Source: Chitinibacter bivalviorum
GTDB lineage: Bacteria > Pseudomonadota > Gammaproteobacteria > Burkholderiales > Chitinibacteraceae
NCBI RefSeq assembly: GCF_013403565.1
Contig: NZ_CP058627.1
Coordinates: forward strand, 2,108,001-2,172,000
Direction of reading: 5' to 3'
Length of the DNA: 64,000 nucleotides
Shown: positions 46,334 through 59,023 of the stretch, piece by piece
Position numbering within the stretch: the stretch's first letter is position 1
Layout: each line of letters opens with the position of its first letter
Notes under the pieces: model-generated
Seen by the model: the letters and a program-made list of their open reading frames with translations, nothing else
What the model was told of the DNA's origin: nothing
Databases searched by the model: none
Program-made: the position numbers and the translations under genes

Positions 46334-47767
46334 TTAATTCGACAGGGATGCTTGCAAAGCCGCTTTGGCTTGCTCGTCGAGCGGCCATTCGCCACCGACG
46401 GATTTATACAAAGCAATCCAGTTGGCCAATTGTTCACGCTGCAAAGTCACTAAGCGGGTTTCCGCTGAGAGCAAGAAGCGACGCGACACTTCCAGATCGA
46501 GCAAATTGACAGCGCCCGCTTTCCACATGGCCTCGCCCGAAGTCAGCTGTTTGCGATAGCCCGCGACTGAGCGCTGCATCGCTGCGACGCGTTTGGCGCT
46601 CGAATCGAGTTTCACCATATTTTCTTCGACTTCACGCACCGCCAAACGCACGCGGTTTTGGTAGCTCGCGACCGCTTGGTCATAACGCGCTTCGGCGGCG
46701 TCTTGCTCGGCTTTTAAGCGACCAGCATTAAAAATCGGCAATTTGATCACCGGGCCAAACGACCACGACGAGCCTGATAATTCAAGGCTGCCCGCTCTTT
46801 GCTCACCAATACTGATCGCGCCAAACAGGCTCAACGATGGCAAACGCGCCACTTCAGCCACGCCCACATCGGAGGCGGCCAGCCGCACTTGATCGGCCTG
46901 CACGCGGATATCTGGGCGCTGGGTAATCACTTCAATTGGCAAAGATTGCACGGTAAAGCCGACAGGCTGGGGCATGGCCGCTGGCTCGGAAGCCAAAATC
47001 TGCCGCACGGCAGCTTCATTCATCCCGGTGATCGCCACCAAAGCTTTCACCGCCAAGGCTTGGCCTTCTTGCATGGAGACCAAATCGGCGCTGGCGTCGG
47101 CGCTACTAGCGTCGAGCAAAGCGACATCAACGGGGCTAGCTAAACCAACGCGCTCTTTATCTTGCGTCAGTTGCAGACTGCGATTACGCGATTGCAGATC
47201 AAGCGCCACAATATCGACCATCGTTTGATATGCGCGATACATCACGTAGGCATTGGCGACTTCACCCGCGATACTCGCGCGCGCATCGTGCCATTCAGAT
47301 TGACGGGCAGAAAGCTGCGCCACCAGACCTTGCTCAACCGCGCGAATCCCGCCCCACAGATCGATTTCCCACGATGCATCAAGACCCACGGAGCCATTGT
47401 TGGTCACCGAGCCGTTTTTGATCAGATTATTGTCGCTGCGCGTGGCATTGGCCGTCGCGCCCACCGTGGGCCACAAATAGGATTTGGCCGTATTGGCTTT
47501 GGCGCGCGCCTCGCGAATCCGCGCCAGCGCCAGATCCAAAGTCGGGTTTTCTAATTGCGCCGCGGCCTGGAGCTTGGCCAGCGCCGGGTCATTCCAAGAT
47601 TGCCACCAGCTAGCCTGCTCGGCCAATTTTTCCGCCACCGGCGCACTAGCCTGCCAGCTCTTTTCCTTGGGTTCTAACTGGGTCGCCGTGGGTGCGGGCA
47701 GATTGACTGCACACCCAGACAACACCCCCGCCAGCATCAGCAAGGTGATCGTTAAACGAAGTCGCAT
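46334..47767 (-). CDS. RND outer-membrane channel lipoprotein (NodT/OprM family)
   Basis: This TolC-like protein is 477 residues. The lipobox LAGVLSGC indicates acylation at the Cys near residue 19. Two repeated OEP domains follow, with ARIREARAKANTAKSYLWP and LPSLSLFGAISIGEQRAG typical. Start chosen at the ATG 47767 (GAGG 11 bases upstream); the frame to 47791 begins with a GTG. First gene of the pump operon, divergent from tetR. Confidence 0.92.
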   Translation of the reverse strand: MRLRLTITLLMLAGVLSGCAVNLPAPTATQLEPKEKSWQASAPVAEKLAEQASWWQSWNDPALAKLQAAAQLENPTLDLALARIREARAKANTAKSYLWPTVGATANATRSDNNLIKNGSVTNNGSVGLDASWEIDLWGGIRAVEQGLVAQLSARQSEWHDARASIAGEVANAYVMYRAYQTMVDIVALDLQSRNRSLQLTQDKERVGLASPVDVALLDASSADASADLVSMQEGQALAVKALVAITGMNEAAVRQILASEPAAMPQPVGFTVQSLPIEVITQRPDIRVQADQVRLAASDVGVAEVARLPSLSLFGAISIGEQRAGSLELSGSSWSFGPVIKLPIFNAGRLKAEQDAAEARYDQAVASYQNRVRLAVREVEENMVKLDSSAKRVAAMQRSVAGYRKQLTSGEAMWKAGAVNLLDLEVSRRFLLSAETRLVTLQREQLANWIALYKSVGGEWPLDEQAKAALQASLSN

Positions 47768-47869
47768 AGCGCTGCGTTCCTCTTTTTTCACTCAGTAAAA
47801 CCACGCCAATACATCAGCGACGATCGGCGGCGTGGTGCTTATTTTTGCTTTAGTGTGAATTATGCTATA

Positions 47870-47890
47870 TTGACTGAACGGTTCGGTCAA
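47870..47890. promoter_or_regulatory. Palindromic TetR-type operator
   Basis: TTGACTGAAC-G-GTTCGGTCAA is a 21-bp palindrome with a single mismatch, located 30 bp before the tetR start and between the divergent promoters of tetR and the pump operon. Most likely the site where the TetR protein represses both. Confidence 0.8.
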
Positions 47891-47919
47891 TACGCAGTTT
47901 AGATATTTTTTGAGACAAG

Positions 47920-48543
47920 ATGATGAATGCAGTCAACGCCACCAGCAAACTTAACGAAAGCAAGCGCCAGCAAATCCTCGACGGTGCTCGTCAGGTTTTT
48001 ATGGACAACGGCTATGCGGCCGCCAGCATGGAACGCATCGCCAAAACGGCAGGTGTCTCCAAAGGTACGCTGTACAATTATTTTGAAAATAAAGAATCGC
48101 TCTTTGTCTGCCTGATTCAAAGCGAATGCGGCAAATCCGAAGAGCTTAGCGCCCCCGTGCGTCAATATAGTGACGCGCCACCCGAACCCATCCTCAATCA
48201 AATCGGCCAACAATGGTTGATTGGCCTACTGCAACCGAATCAGCGCGCGCTCTTTCGCATCGTCTTGGCCGAATGCATGCAATTTCCCGAGCTCGGCCAA
48301 GCCATCGAGCGCAGCGGCCCGCAATTGGCGATGCAAGGCTTGGGGCAATATCTGGCGCACCTGAACCAGCGCGGCATCCTGCGCATCCCCGACATCGAGC
48401 TCGCCACCGAGCAATTTTTCGCCCTGTGCGATGCGGGCATCACGCGAAAAATGCATTTCTCGGTGAGTGAACCAACCGAAGCACAAATCATCGCGCACGT
48501 GAAAAGCGCAGTAACGGTGTTTTTGAATGGGTATCGGGTGTAG
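47920..48543 (+). CDS. TetR/AcrR family repressor of the adjacent RND pump
   Basis: This is a 207-residue protein with the N-terminal TetR helix-turn-helix (MERIAKTAGVSKGTLYNYFE, residues about 29-48) and a C-terminal ligand domain of the AcrR C-terminal type. It is divergent from the pump operon with the operator between. The start is the ATG at 47920 or 47923. The ligand is unknown. Confidence 0.9.
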   Translation: MMNAVNATSKLNESKRQQILDGARQVFMDNGYAAASMERIAKTAGVSKGTLYNYFENKESLFVCLIQSECGKSEELSAPVRQYSDAPPEPILNQIGQQWLIGLLQPNQRALFRIVLAECMQFPELGQAIERSGPQLAMQGLGQYLAHLNQRGILRIPDIELATEQFFALCDAGITRKMHFSVSEPTEAQIIAHVKSAVTVFLNGYRV

Positions 48544-48652
48544 ATACCTAGCAACGTATATCGCCAAGCGCATTTATTAATAAAGCCTTCATGGCAATAC
48601 CTAGCGGCGTAGGGTGCAATAAGCGGAGCGCATTGCACCATCGGCGGTGGTA

Positions 48653-48763
48653 TTTGCCTGCTACGCAGGCGGTAAATCGGCGGTTTCGCTGGGCAAACTA
48701 GAGACTTGTTGTACCTCGATGATTGCTTTGCCTGCTGCGCAGGCGGTAAACCGGCGGTTTCGC
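48653..48763. repeat. REP-like 37-bp repeats
   Basis: 48653-48689 and 48727-48763 are the same 37-bp unit with two differences (TTTGCCTGCTACGCAGGC... and TTTGCCTGCTGCGCAGGC...). Each unit folds into two hairpins (GCCTGC/GCAGGC, and AAACCG/CGGTTT in the second copy). This is a typical extragenic palindromic repeat and fills the gap after tetR; no gene is seen in 48544-48783. Confidence 0.8.
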
Positions 48764-48783
48764 CCGCCGGACGAGCAAGGGAT

Positions 48784-48794
48784 GGGTCTTGCCC
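48784..48794. repeat. 11-bp target-site duplication, left copy
   Basis: GGGTCTTGCCC directly abuts the left terminal repeat of the insertion sequence; the same 11 bp follow the right repeat at 50209-50219. Confidence 0.9.
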
Positions 48795-50208
48795 CACTGC
48801 CGCGAAAATAAGCTAATTCTTTCATATTCAATCACTTGTAGGCTCGGTGATAGCGAGGCTTAATGCGACTTGGATTGCGTGGGGGGCCAGATCTATCGGG
48901 GCGTAATCGTTCGACTTGCTTGATTAATAAGACAATTATTTTATCGAACAAGGCACCAAACCGCTTAGGGTCACTCAACAAGCGAGGCAACTGGTGTCGC
49001 AGTTGCGAAGCGGCGTAACTTAAATTGGCATGAAATAAGGCCTGCTGCTCTGCAGGCAATGCTCGCAATGCATCTTCACAAGCTAGACTCGCCAGATTAT
49101 GTAACAAAATGGCGGCATGAAACTCCTGTCGTACAGCCAGTGGGGTTTCACCACCAAATTGTTCCAGCTTTAAGCGGCACTTGAGATTGCGGAATGCCTC
49201 TTCAATTCGCCAACGACGGTGATAGAGCGCGGCAAATTCCGCGTGAGGATACTGCACTTCATTTAAGAGCGATGTGGCCAGTATTTCGATCATACCCGAC
49301 TGAAGTATCACCTTAACCAGCCTGATTTTAAAGGGTTTAATGGCAATACCATGAGTATTGAAGGACTTATATTGCGCTCGATTAGGTGTAATGGTGATGA
49401 CTTCGCTCATCCGATCTGAGCGCGCAAAGGCGGTGACCAGTGGATTGTAGGACGAGCTATAGAGTCGCATACAAAACGCTTGTTGGCGTTCAAGCAGCAA
49501 GGCAAACAGCCAATGCGCAGGATAGCCTCGATCAAGCACCAATAAATCGTCTTGTTTGAGGATGGGTAACTGCCGGAGCAGCAGCTCACGCTCGCTGACG
49601 CGATCGGCATCAAGATCCGCACACAGAATCAATCCAGTACTGGTTTCGCACAAGGCGGCAGCACGTGCCAAGGAATAAGGGGGCGCATTTGCGCCATCAT
49701 AAACATTGAAGTGTTCAGGCTTGCGAATATCTGCATGGTTGGGCAAATACAAAGTGGTTGAGTCGGCGGCAATGATTCTCCAGCTATGCCAACGTTGAGC
49801 CAAATCGCTTGGTAAATCATGGTTGATTTGGTCGCGCAGCTCGATATAAGCAGACTCTTTGAGCTTCTTACGCGCCATTCGAAAGGCGTCGTCATTGGGT
49901 AAACGGCCATCAGGCAGATCCAAATGATCAAAGAACTGATCGACTTCGACTTGCAAAGATTGCTGAAGTCCAGCGAGCAAAATGCCCGCTACGCGTGGAA
50001 AGGTAAAAGTGGTGTTGCGAGTGAAATCTTGCGGGCGTTGACGGTGGCGGGAACGAAATTCAAGAGAATGAAGTAACTGCTGGATTTTATAGATTGATTT
50101 GGAATATAGGGAGGGTCGGATTCATAGTCTATTAGTTATATAAAACAATAAGATAACACATAATGCCATGATCGGGCGACCTGGGAAAGGCTTATTTTCG
50201 CGGCAGTG
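48795..50208 (-). mobile_element. IS4-type insertion sequence, 1414 bp
   Basis: The ends are 19-bp perfect inverted repeats: CACTGCCGCGAAAATAAGC at 48795-48813 and its complement at 50190-50208. They are flanked by an 11-bp duplication, in the 10-13-bp range of IS4 elements. One transposase frame reads from right to left. Identical repeats and target duplication indicate a recent insertion into a repeat-rich intergenic region. Confidence 0.93.
48832..49980 (-). CDS. IS4-family transposase (N-terminus probably frameshifted)
   Basis: This is a DDE transposase. Asp in IIAADSTTLY, Asp in LVLDRGYP and Glu in YHRRWRIEEAFRNLKCRL (the YREK-like region) are the catalytic residues. The 382 residues begin at a TTG (49980), but the same frame stays open upstream to about 50117 and encodes a convincing N-terminal stretch (FRSRHRQRPQDFTRNTTF) without a start codon. 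The nearest ATG with sense, at 50125, opens a different frame that stops after 12 codons, next to TATAAAA. A 2-bp loss or 1-bp gain there would join the two, so the copy may be inactive, or it may start at a non-standard codon. Confidence 0.75.
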   Translation of the reverse strand: MLAGLQQSLQVEVDQFFDHLDLPDGRLPNDDAFRMARKKLKESAYIELRDQINHDLPSDLAQRWHSWRIIAADSTTLYLPNHADIRKPEHFNVYDGANAPPYSLARAAALCETSTGLILCADLDADRVSERELLLRQLPILKQDDLLVLDRGYPAHWLFALLLERQQAFCMRLYSSSYNPLVTAFARSDRMSEVITITPNRAQYKSFNTHGIAIKPFKIRLVKVILQSGMIEILATSLLNEVQYPHAEFAALYHRRWRIEEAFRNLKCRLKLEQFGGETPLAVRQEFHAAILLHNLASLACEDALRALPAEQQALFHANLSYAASQLRHQLPRLLSDPKRFGALFDKIIVLLIKQVERLRPDRSGPPRNPSRIKPRYHRAYK

Positions 50209-50219
50209 GGGTCTTGCCC
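50209..50219. repeat. 11-bp target-site duplication, right copy
   Basis: GGGTCTTGCCC, identical to 48784-48794, directly after the right terminal repeat. Confidence 0.9.
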
Positions 50220-50726
50220 CACCCCTTGCAACCCCAGCGCGCCCGATCGCCGCGAAACCCCGTCCGTCCAGCAATTGGCAAGGCGCCGCAAAACTCGCTG
50301 CGCGCTAGCGTCGCGCAGCTCAAACAGGTTGCGGCTTAAAACCTTGCCAACCGCCTCCCGAACGGCGCGTCTCCACGGGCAATCCGCCCTAATTAGAGCA
50401 GGGGTATTTCTACCAAAAACAATTCAAAATTAATCTTCAGAGCAATACCAAGGCATGTATATACACAAATCGTCGGGCGCATGATGTCCCCTGCATCAGC
50501 GCCGAGCGAGGAACAAGCGGCAAGGGGTTTCGGCGGGCTCTGTTTTGTTAAAGCCCGCCGCCTTGCCGATTGTCCGCAGCGAGGGCATCGGCGCAGCCGA
50601 CGCAGATGCCGGGGTCGCCTTTCTTTGCTGACTTTCTTTGGCGAAGCAAAGAAAGTTAGTGCCGCGGCGCATAGCCGCCAACTACGATAAACTGGTGCAT
50701 ATCCTTCAATGTAACGAGCAATCATC
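50220..50726. other. Hairpin-rich intergenic region after the IS
   Basis: No credible gene. A long hairpin spans 50518-50568 (CGGCAAGG and CGGCGGGCT pairing with AGCCCGCCG and CCTTGCCG), and a second perfect 10-bp stem is ACTTTCTTTG (50631-50640) with CAAAGAAAGT (50647-50656). The TTTCTTTGCTGACTTTCTTT word is of a kind often seen repeated between genes in beta- and gammaproteobacteria; copies elsewhere in the genome are expected. Confidence 0.5.
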
Positions 50727-51398
50727 GTGACACTTATTGATGTTTCTAACTTTCTCAATGCTAGTGGCTTGACCCAAGCGGTTCTGATTGGTTTTTTTGC
50801 ATATCTATGCAAAGCACTGATCGAGAAATGGATTAGCAACGACACGGAAAATTACAAAGCAGATCTAGCGCGCGAAAAAACAATTTTTGAACAAGATCTT
50901 AAAAATATCTTCGAGCTTCAAATAGAAGCTTATAAATCCAGTCTGGAAAAAGAAAGAATTCGCTTACAGATATCTTATGGCGGTATTTTTGAAAAACAGG
51001 CTGAAGCCATCATCGAGTTACATAAGTTACTAATTGAAGTGGAGGCAACAATTAATGATGCCCTCTATGAAAACGACGACAATTCATCAAAGACACTTTT
51101 CTTAGAAAAACGAAATGCACTTAACAAGTTTTTAAATGAGAACCGAATAATAATCCCTGAAACCATTGACAATAAATTATATGGATTCCAGAGAACAGCT
51201 TATATTAGTGTAATGAATTACAGAACAGCACAAGATTATATTCAGCGCCAAACCACCAATCCCAACATCGTAGATCACATGATCGAAAGGCAACAAAAAG
51301 CTGAAGCAGACCGGAACAGCCTATTTGAACTTAAGGAAGAGCTAATTAAAGAAACCAGACGTTTAATGGGTATTCTTGATGAAGACATTAGCAAATAA
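50727..51398 (+). CDS. Coiled-coil protein with one membrane segment, unknown
   Basis: 223 residues from a GTG at 50727. A hydrophobic segment near residues 15-30 (LTQAVLIGFFAYLCKALIEK) is followed by a long charged alpha-helical region (residues 35-105) typical of coiled coil, then a helical C-terminal part. The gene is more A+T-rich than its neighbours, which together with the adjacent IS suggests acquisition. No family recognised. Confidence 0.65.
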   Translation: MTLIDVSNFLNASGLTQAVLIGFFAYLCKALIEKWISNDTENYKADLAREKTIFEQDLKNIFELQIEAYKSSLEKERIRLQISYGGIFEKQAEAIIELHKLLIEVEATINDALYENDDNSSKTLFLEKRNALNKFLNENRIIIPETIDNKLYGFQRTAYISVMNYRTAQDYIQRQTTNPNIVDHMIERQQKAEADRNSLFELKEELIKETRRLMGILDEDISK

Positions 51399-51424
51399 AA
51401 AAGCGACCTTCCGGTCGCTTTTTT
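51397..51424. terminator. Bidirectional terminator between the coiled-coil gene and argS
   Basis: AAAAGCGACC (51399-51408), TTCC, GGTCGCTTTT (51413-51422), with extra A's before and T's after. Perfect stem between convergent genes. Confidence 0.9.
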
Positions 51425-51438
51425 ATTAATCAATCCAA

Positions 51439-53229
<1,791 letters not shown>

Positions 53230-53350
53230 CTATTGTACCTGTTTGGGCTCTATAGCTGAATCGCTTCGCGGCCAATGCCAAATTTATTCAGGGTATAGCG
53301 ATAAAATTCAATAATTAAAATGATTTCATAGATATACCCCTAGGCAAAAT

Positions 53351-53372
53351 AAAAGCACCTTGCGGTGCTTTT
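53351..53372 (-). terminator. Terminator between the small exported-protein locus and argS
   Basis: AAAAGCACC (53351-53359), TTGC, GGTGCTTTT (53364-53372); on the minus strand TTTTATTTT follows. It ends transcription of the exported-protein gene and its remnant before argS. The remainder of 53158-53350 shows no feature. Confidence 0.85.
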
Positions 53373-53415
53373 ATAGTGAGCTTGGCCAAAGGCGCATTAA
53401 TACACTACAGCGGGC

Positions 53416-53624
53416 TTATTTAGCCATACAACGCTGGAACTCTTGATTCGAGTTGGCGGTTCGGCGGCATTCATCTTCATAAGACTGGCTTTTATGTTTG
53501 CCATCGCAGGTACTTCAAATCTCGGCAATCGATATTTGCCATACCAAGCACACCCTCTGAAACCAGCGGGTAACTCAGCGATTGGTTTGGCCTTTGTATT
53601 TTCAGCGCAAATTAAAAATATGAC
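53416..53624 (-). pseudogene. Remnant of a second small Cys-containing exported protein
   Basis: On the minus strand one frame encodes AENTKAKPIAELPAGFRGC... without a start codon, and another ends with CDGKHKSQSYEDECRRTANS and then NQEFQRCMAK before a TAA. This end resembles the C-terminus of the intact gene just upstream (EQRCGKSSATRSAFEACMAR). The two frames join near 53515 only by assuming a frameshift. I read this as a decayed tandem relative; it is weak but consistent. Confidence 0.4.
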
Positions 53625-53630
53625 TTGAAG

Positions 53631-54014
53631 TTATCGCGCCATACAAGCTTCAAAAGCTGAGCGTGTAGCAGATGATTTACCACAGCGTTGCTCTGCTGTT
53701 TCACGTCGATAACTGTAATTACCGTCGTTTTCACCGTATTTATATCTGCGGCAATCACGACGAACATCGAGCGACTCGAAACGATTGCAATCAAGATCGC
53801 GCTTATCGTAGCGTTTAAAATCGTTGTCGCGATAGTAACTTTTTTTGTCGCGGGAATCGCGATCGCCATGTTTATCGTATTTATTATCCGATTGATGTTT
53901 AAAGCAATTTTCCCGCGCTTGAGCATTTTTGAATTTGTAACAATCCGGTTCAGCCATGACCACTGAGGAGGCCAGCCCCAACACCGCCAACAGCACACAG
54001 ATATTCTTCTTCAT
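53631..54014 (-). CDS. Small exported Cys-containing, highly charged protein
   Basis: 127 residues. The signal peptide MKKNICVLLAVLGLASSVVM is cleaved after about residue 21 (MA-EP). The mature part is rich in Lys, Arg, Asp and Tyr with about six cysteines (DCYKFKNAQARENCFKH, LDCNRFESLDVRRDCRRY), likely paired as disulfides in the periplasm. AAAGAGAG precedes the ATG. Function unknown; the central Arg/Asp-rich part (KYDKHGDRDSRDKKSYYRD) is low complexity. Confidence 0.75.
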   Translation of the reverse strand: MKKNICVLLAVLGLASSVVMAEPDCYKFKNAQARENCFKHQSDNKYDKHGDRDSRDKKSYYRDNDFKRYDKRDLDCNRFESLDVRRDCRRYKYGENDGNYSYRRETAEQRCGKSSATRSAFEACMAR

Positions 54015-54154
54015 GTGATTCTCTCTTTTTGATATTTAGGCTTGAAGCGCAAAGCACAGCGCGGGATTCAAGCTGACAAACTTGCAAGCATTATGCCATT
54101 CAGTTTATGCCACCAATTGCAGTAAAGCGCAAAGTAATTGCTTTTTCAGCCATA

Positions 54155-54180
54155 AAAAAAGCGCCCGAAGGCGCTTTTTT
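54155..54180 (-). terminator. tkt terminator
   Basis: AAAAAAGCGCC (54155-54165), CGAA, GGCGCTTTTTT (54170-54180). Perfect stem with T-runs in both directions, 18 bp after the tkt stop. Confidence 0.92.
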
Positions 54181-54197
54181 TATGGGGCAGCGTACGC

Positions 54198-56198
54198 TTA
54201 TTTCACCAATGCTTTCGCACGAGCAACCACGTTTTCTACCGTAAAGCCAAAGTGCTTGAACAGCAAACCTGCTGGCGCTGATTCGCCAAAGGTATCGATA
54301 CCGATCACATCACCTTCGAGGCCAACGTATTTGCGCCAGAAGTCGCTCGTAGCCGCTTCAACGGCCAAGCGTGGCACGCCTGCTGGCAATACCGATGCTT
54401 TGTACGCGGCATCTTGTTTGTCGAATACATTAGTAGAAGGCATCGATACAACACGTACCGCTACGCCTGCGGCATTGAGTTCCGCAGCCGCTTTAACTGC
54501 CAGATCCACTTCCGAACCCGTCGCGATGATCACTACTTTTGGATTTGCAGCGTCAACGAGTACATAGCCGCCTTTGGCAATGTCAGCCAATTGTTGCTCA
54601 GTACGCGCTTGGAACGCGAGGTTTTGGCGAGTAAATACCAATGAAGATGGTGAAGTACGTTCGCCAATCGCCGCCGCCCAAGCCACGACCGATTCAACGG
54701 TATCAGCAGGACGCCATGTGTTCATGTTTGGGATGCAACGCAGGGTTTGCATTTGCTCTACTGGCTGGTGAGTTGGGCCGTCTTCGCCCAAGCCGATTGA
54801 GTCGTGCGTGTAAACGAAGATATTGTTCGTTTTCATCAATGCCGCCATACGCAATGCATTCAGTGCGTATTCGCAGAACATCAGGAAAGTACCGCCAAAT
54901 GGACGGAAGCCACCGTGCAATACCACGCCATTCATGATCGCGCTCATACCGAATTCGCGCACACCGTAGCTGATGTGGTTGCCGCTAATTTGGCCGTTTT
55001 CTACTTTCAGGCTGGATGAGCCTTTCCAGTTGGTCAAGTTAGAGCCAGTCAAGTCAGCTGAACCGCCCAGCATTTCTGGCAATTGCGGAGCAAAAGCTTG
55101 GATCGCGTTCTGGCTTGCTTTACGGGTAGCGATGGTTTCAGCTTTAGCATTGGCTTCCGCAACCGCAGTCTTCACCATGTCTTGCCAGTTAGCTGGCAAG
55201 TCGCCTTTCATACGGCGGTTAAATTCAGCTGCTTCAGCTGGGAATTGCGCAGCGTATTTCGCAAACAAGCTATTCCACTCAGCTTCAGCCGCAGCACCAG
55301 CCGCTTTTTTATCCCAGCCAGCGTACACATCAGCAGGGATTTCGAATGGTGCGTGTGGCCAGCCAATCGCTTCGCGAGTCAATGCAATTTCCGCGTCGCC
55401 CAATGGTGCGCCGTGGCAATCGTGGCTAGCGGCTTTGTTTGGCGAGCCTTTACCGATGATCGTTTTGCAGCAGATCAGCGTTGGTTTGTTGGTTTCTGCT
55501 TTGGCAGCAGCAATCGCCGCATTCAGCGCATCAACGTCGTGGCCATCAACACCAGCAATTACGTGCCAGCCGTATGATTCAAAACGTTTTGGCGTGTCAT
55601 CAGTGAACCAGCCTTCAACGTGGCCATCGATTGAAATGCCGTTGTCATCCCAGAACGCCACTAGTTTGCCCAAGCCCCAAGTACCAGCCAGTGCACACGC
55701 TTCGTGAGAGATGCCTTCCATCAAGCAGCCGTCACCCATGAAGACATAGGTGTAGTGGTCAACGATATCCAGACCTGGCTTGTTAAATTGTGACGCCAAC
55801 AGTTTTTCAGCCAATGCAAAACCCACGGCATTGGTGATACCTTGACCCAGCGGGCCAGTGGTTGTTTCTACACCTGGGGTGTAGTGAACTTCTGGGTGAC
55901 CAGGCGTTTTAGAATGGAATTGGCGGAAGTTTTTAACGTCTTCGATTGATACATCGTAGCCAGTGAGGTGCAGCAAGGCATATTGCAGCATTGAGCCATG
56001 GCCGTTTGACAGTACAAAACGGTCGCGGTTAGCCCAAGCTGGGTTTTGTGGGTTAAAGCGCATATTGTCGCCCCACAAAGCCAGACCGATCTCAGCCATG
56101 CCCATAGGCGCGCCTGGGTGACCTGAGTTGGCTTTTTGCACGGCATCCATTGCCAGTGCGCGAATTGCATTTGCTAAGTCAGTACGCGTTGCTGCCAT
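54198..56198 (-). CDS. tkt: Transketolase
   Basis: This is a thiamine-diphosphate enzyme of the pentose phosphate pathway; it is 666 residues. [20 protein letters not shown] starts the protein, with [12 protein letters not shown], the ThDP motif [13 protein letters not shown], and [14 protein letters not shown], which carries an active-site His. The ATG at 56198 has AAGGAA seven bases upstream; the frame to 56357 adds 53 residues with no family match. Confidence 0.97.
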   Translation of the reverse strand: MAATRTDLANAIRALAMDAVQKANSGHPGAPMGMAEIGLALWGDNMRFNPQNPAWANRDRFVLSNGHGSMLQYALLHLTGYDVSIEDVKNFRQFHSKTPGHPEVHYTPGVETTTGPLGQGITNAVGFALAEKLLASQFNKPGLDIVDHYTYVFMGDGCLMEGISHEACALAGTWGLGKLVAFWDDNGISIDGHVEGWFTDDTPKRFESYGWHVIAGVDGHDVDALNAAIAAAKAETNKPTLICCKTIIGKGSPNKAASHDCHGAPLGDAEIALTREAIGWPHAPFEIPADVYAGWDKKAAGAAAEAEWNSLFAKYAAQFPAEAAEFNRRMKGDLPANWQDMVKTAVAEANAKAETIATRKASQNAIQAFAPQLPEMLGGSADLTGSNLTNWKGSSSLKVENGQISGNHISYGVREFGMSAIMNGVVLHGGFRPFGGTFLMFCEYALNALRMAALMKTNNIFVYTHDSIGLGEDGPTHQPVEQMQTLRCIPNMNTWRPADTVESVVAWAAAIGERTSPSSLVFTRQNLAFQARTEQQLADIAKGGYVLVDAANPKVVIIATGSEVDLAVKAAAELNAAGVAVRVVSMPSTNVFDKQDAAYKASVLPAGVPRLAVEAATSDFWRKYVGLEGDVIGIDTFGESAPAGLLFKHFGFTVENVVARAKALVK

Positions 56199-56413
56199 CA
56201 CAGTATTCCTTATCAATTGAAAACGAAGTCCTTGTCTTCCTACATTGCCTGCGCAATCGCAAAAACCCAAGGTGAATATTTGTTTTGCATTATCCCTAAG
56301 TCTGAAGCTAGGGCAAGAGGCGAACGAAAAAAAACGACACGCCCGCATTTTACCCATGCTGGCGTGTCGCTGATGTTGCTTAAGAACAAATCTGTTGCAA
56401 TGCCCTGTTCCGC

Positions 56414-58150
56414 TTACTCAAGTACATAGCTGCCGGGCGCCGCGCACAGTTTGGCGTGTTTGCGGCTGGATAATTTGGGTTTCACTTGCGAGCCCGACAC
56501 GGGGCGCAGCCATTCCACCCAATTGGTCCACCATGAGCCGGCCACTTGCGTTTGGCTAGCCAACCAATCATCGGCATTTTGCGCGGCGGCTGGCGATCCT
56601 TGCCAATAGCTGCGTTTGCATTTGGGCCCGGGCGGATTAATGATGCCGATGATGTGACCTGAGGTAGACAGGGTAAATTGCACCGGGCCTGAAACTCGCT
56701 CGACCAAAGTAAAGGTTTGCTTCCACGGCGCGATATGGTCTTCTTCAGCGCTAACCATATAGATAGGCTGCGTGATTTTACCCAAATCAATCGGCTGCCC
56801 CGCCAAAGTTAAAGCATCAGCTTGCACCAATTTATTTGACCAGTACAGCTCACGCAAATAGCTACGGTGCATTTTTTTCGGCATCCGCGTGGTATCCATA
56901 TTCCAATACAGCACGTCAAACGCCATCGGCGTTTCACCGAGCAAATAATTGCTCGCCCAGTAATTCCAAATCAAGCTATTACTGCGCAGCATGCGGAAGC
57001 TCGCGGCCATGTCTTTGCCGTCGAGATAGCCTTTGCGATCCATAATTTTGTCTATGAAGTCGAGCCCGTCTTCGTCGATAAACACCTCAATATCACCCGG
57101 ACGAGAAAAATCAGTCAGCGTCGTCAATAAAGTCGCAGTTTCTACCGGCACTTTCGACAGGACGCCAGCCGCTTTGGCACGATTGGCCCAAGCCAGATAC
57201 GTCGTCACCAAGGTGCCGCCAATGCAGTAGCCGAGCAGGTTCACTTTGTCGCTCCCCGAAATCTCGCACGCCACATCAATGATTTGCGCGACGCCGTCGG
57301 TCAGGTAATCATCCAGACTCACCTCGGCCATGCTGCTATCGGGGTTTTTCCAGCTGGTGACAAAGACCGAGAAGCCCTGATCAACGAGAAACTTGATCAT
57401 GCTTTTTTGCGGATTCAGATCCAGCACGTAATATTTATTAATCCACGGCGACACCAGCACCAGCGGCACTTTATGCACCGTGGGGGTATTGGCTTCATAA
57501 TGAATCACTTCAAGGAGTTTACCGCGATACACCACGGAACCTGCGGTTGTGGCGAGATTTTCACCGACGGTAAATGCATCCAGATCGGTCATCGCAATAT
57601 CGCCATTGGCCATATCGTGCATAAAATTATCGACGCCTTTGGCCAAGCTGGCGCCACGGCTTTCTAGTGCCGTCGCCAGTGCGGTTGGATTGGTCAGCAA
57701 GAAGTTGGTTGGCGCCATCGCATTGAGCATTTGGCGTAGCCAGAAAGCAGAAATACTGCGTTCCTGCTCGTCCAAGCCGGGCGTGGCGTACAGATTATTT
57801 TGCAGCCAGCGGGTATTGAGCAAATACCATTCTTTCAGGCTGTCCCAAAAGGGCGAGTCACACCAGATTGGGTCGGCAAAACGTGGGTCATCAGGGTGCG
57901 GCGGGATCACGTCGCTATCGGGCTCACCCCAGTAGCGGCGTAATGTGAAGCCCTGCAAACGCAGCAGATCATTGGCGTAGCTGGTGTAGGCTTGATAGAG
58001 CTTATCAGGATGACGCAGCCAAGCCTTTTGTGCTTTCAGTGTTGTTTCACCCAAACCGAACGGATCGAATGCTTGGCGCAATTGATGCTGCAATTGCTCA
58101 AAACGCTGGGCTTGCTCGGTATAAAACTGAGAATAAATCGTTTCTGGCAT
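56414..58150 (-). CDS. phaC: Poly(3-hydroxyalkanoate) synthase, class I
   Basis: This enzyme polymerises hydroxyacyl-CoA (mainly 3-hydroxybutyryl-CoA) on storage granules; it is 578 residues. The lipase-like box GYCIGGT carries catalytic Cys309; Asp471 ([10 protein letters not shown]) and His499 (STSGHIIG) complete the triad. The lack of phaA/phaB next to it is common. The neighbours tkt and murU are unrelated in function. Confidence 0.96.
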   Translation of the reverse strand: MPETIYSQFYTEQAQRFEQLQHQLRQAFDPFGLGETTLKAQKAWLRHPDKLYQAYTSYANDLLRLQGFTLRRYWGEPDSDVIPPHPDDPRFADPIWCDSPFWDSLKEWYLLNTRWLQNNLYATPGLDEQERSISAFWLRQMLNAMAPTNFLLTNPTALATALESRGASLAKGVDNFMHDMANGDIAMTDLDAFTVGENLATTAGSVVYRGKLLEVIHYEANTPTVHKVPLVLVSPWINKYYVLDLNPQKSMIKFLVDQGFSVFVTSWKNPDSSMAEVSLDDYLTDGVAQIIDVACEISGSDKVNLLGYCIGGTLVTTYLAWANRAKAAGVLSKVPVETATLLTTLTDFSRPGDIEVFIDEDGLDFIDKIMDRKGYLDGKDMAASFRMLRSNSLIWNYWASNYLLGETPMAFDVLYWNMDTTRMPKKMHRSYLRELYWSNKLVQADALTLAGQPIDLGKITQPIYMVSAEEDHIAPWKQTFTLVERVSGPVQFTLSTSGHIIGIINPPGPKCKRSYWQGSPAAAQNADDWLASQTQVAGSWWTNWVEWLRPVSGSQVKPKLSSRKHAKLCAAPGSYVLE

Positions 58151-58249
58151 ATCAATGCTCCCCGCAGGCGATATCTTTCAATCTACGCTGCGGTGCAACA
58201 TTTTTCAATGCACTTTTCCCCTATTTCGCGATTTATTTCTCACGCGCAA

Positions 58250-58987
<738 letters not shown>

Positions 58988-59023
58988 TTAAATAAAGAGC
59001 GTTCAAACATATACCCATCAATA

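Noticed and set aside
50393..50845. 150-codon minus-strand frame
   Set aside because: It runs through palindromic intergenic repeats and into the start of the real plus-strand gene; no coding support.
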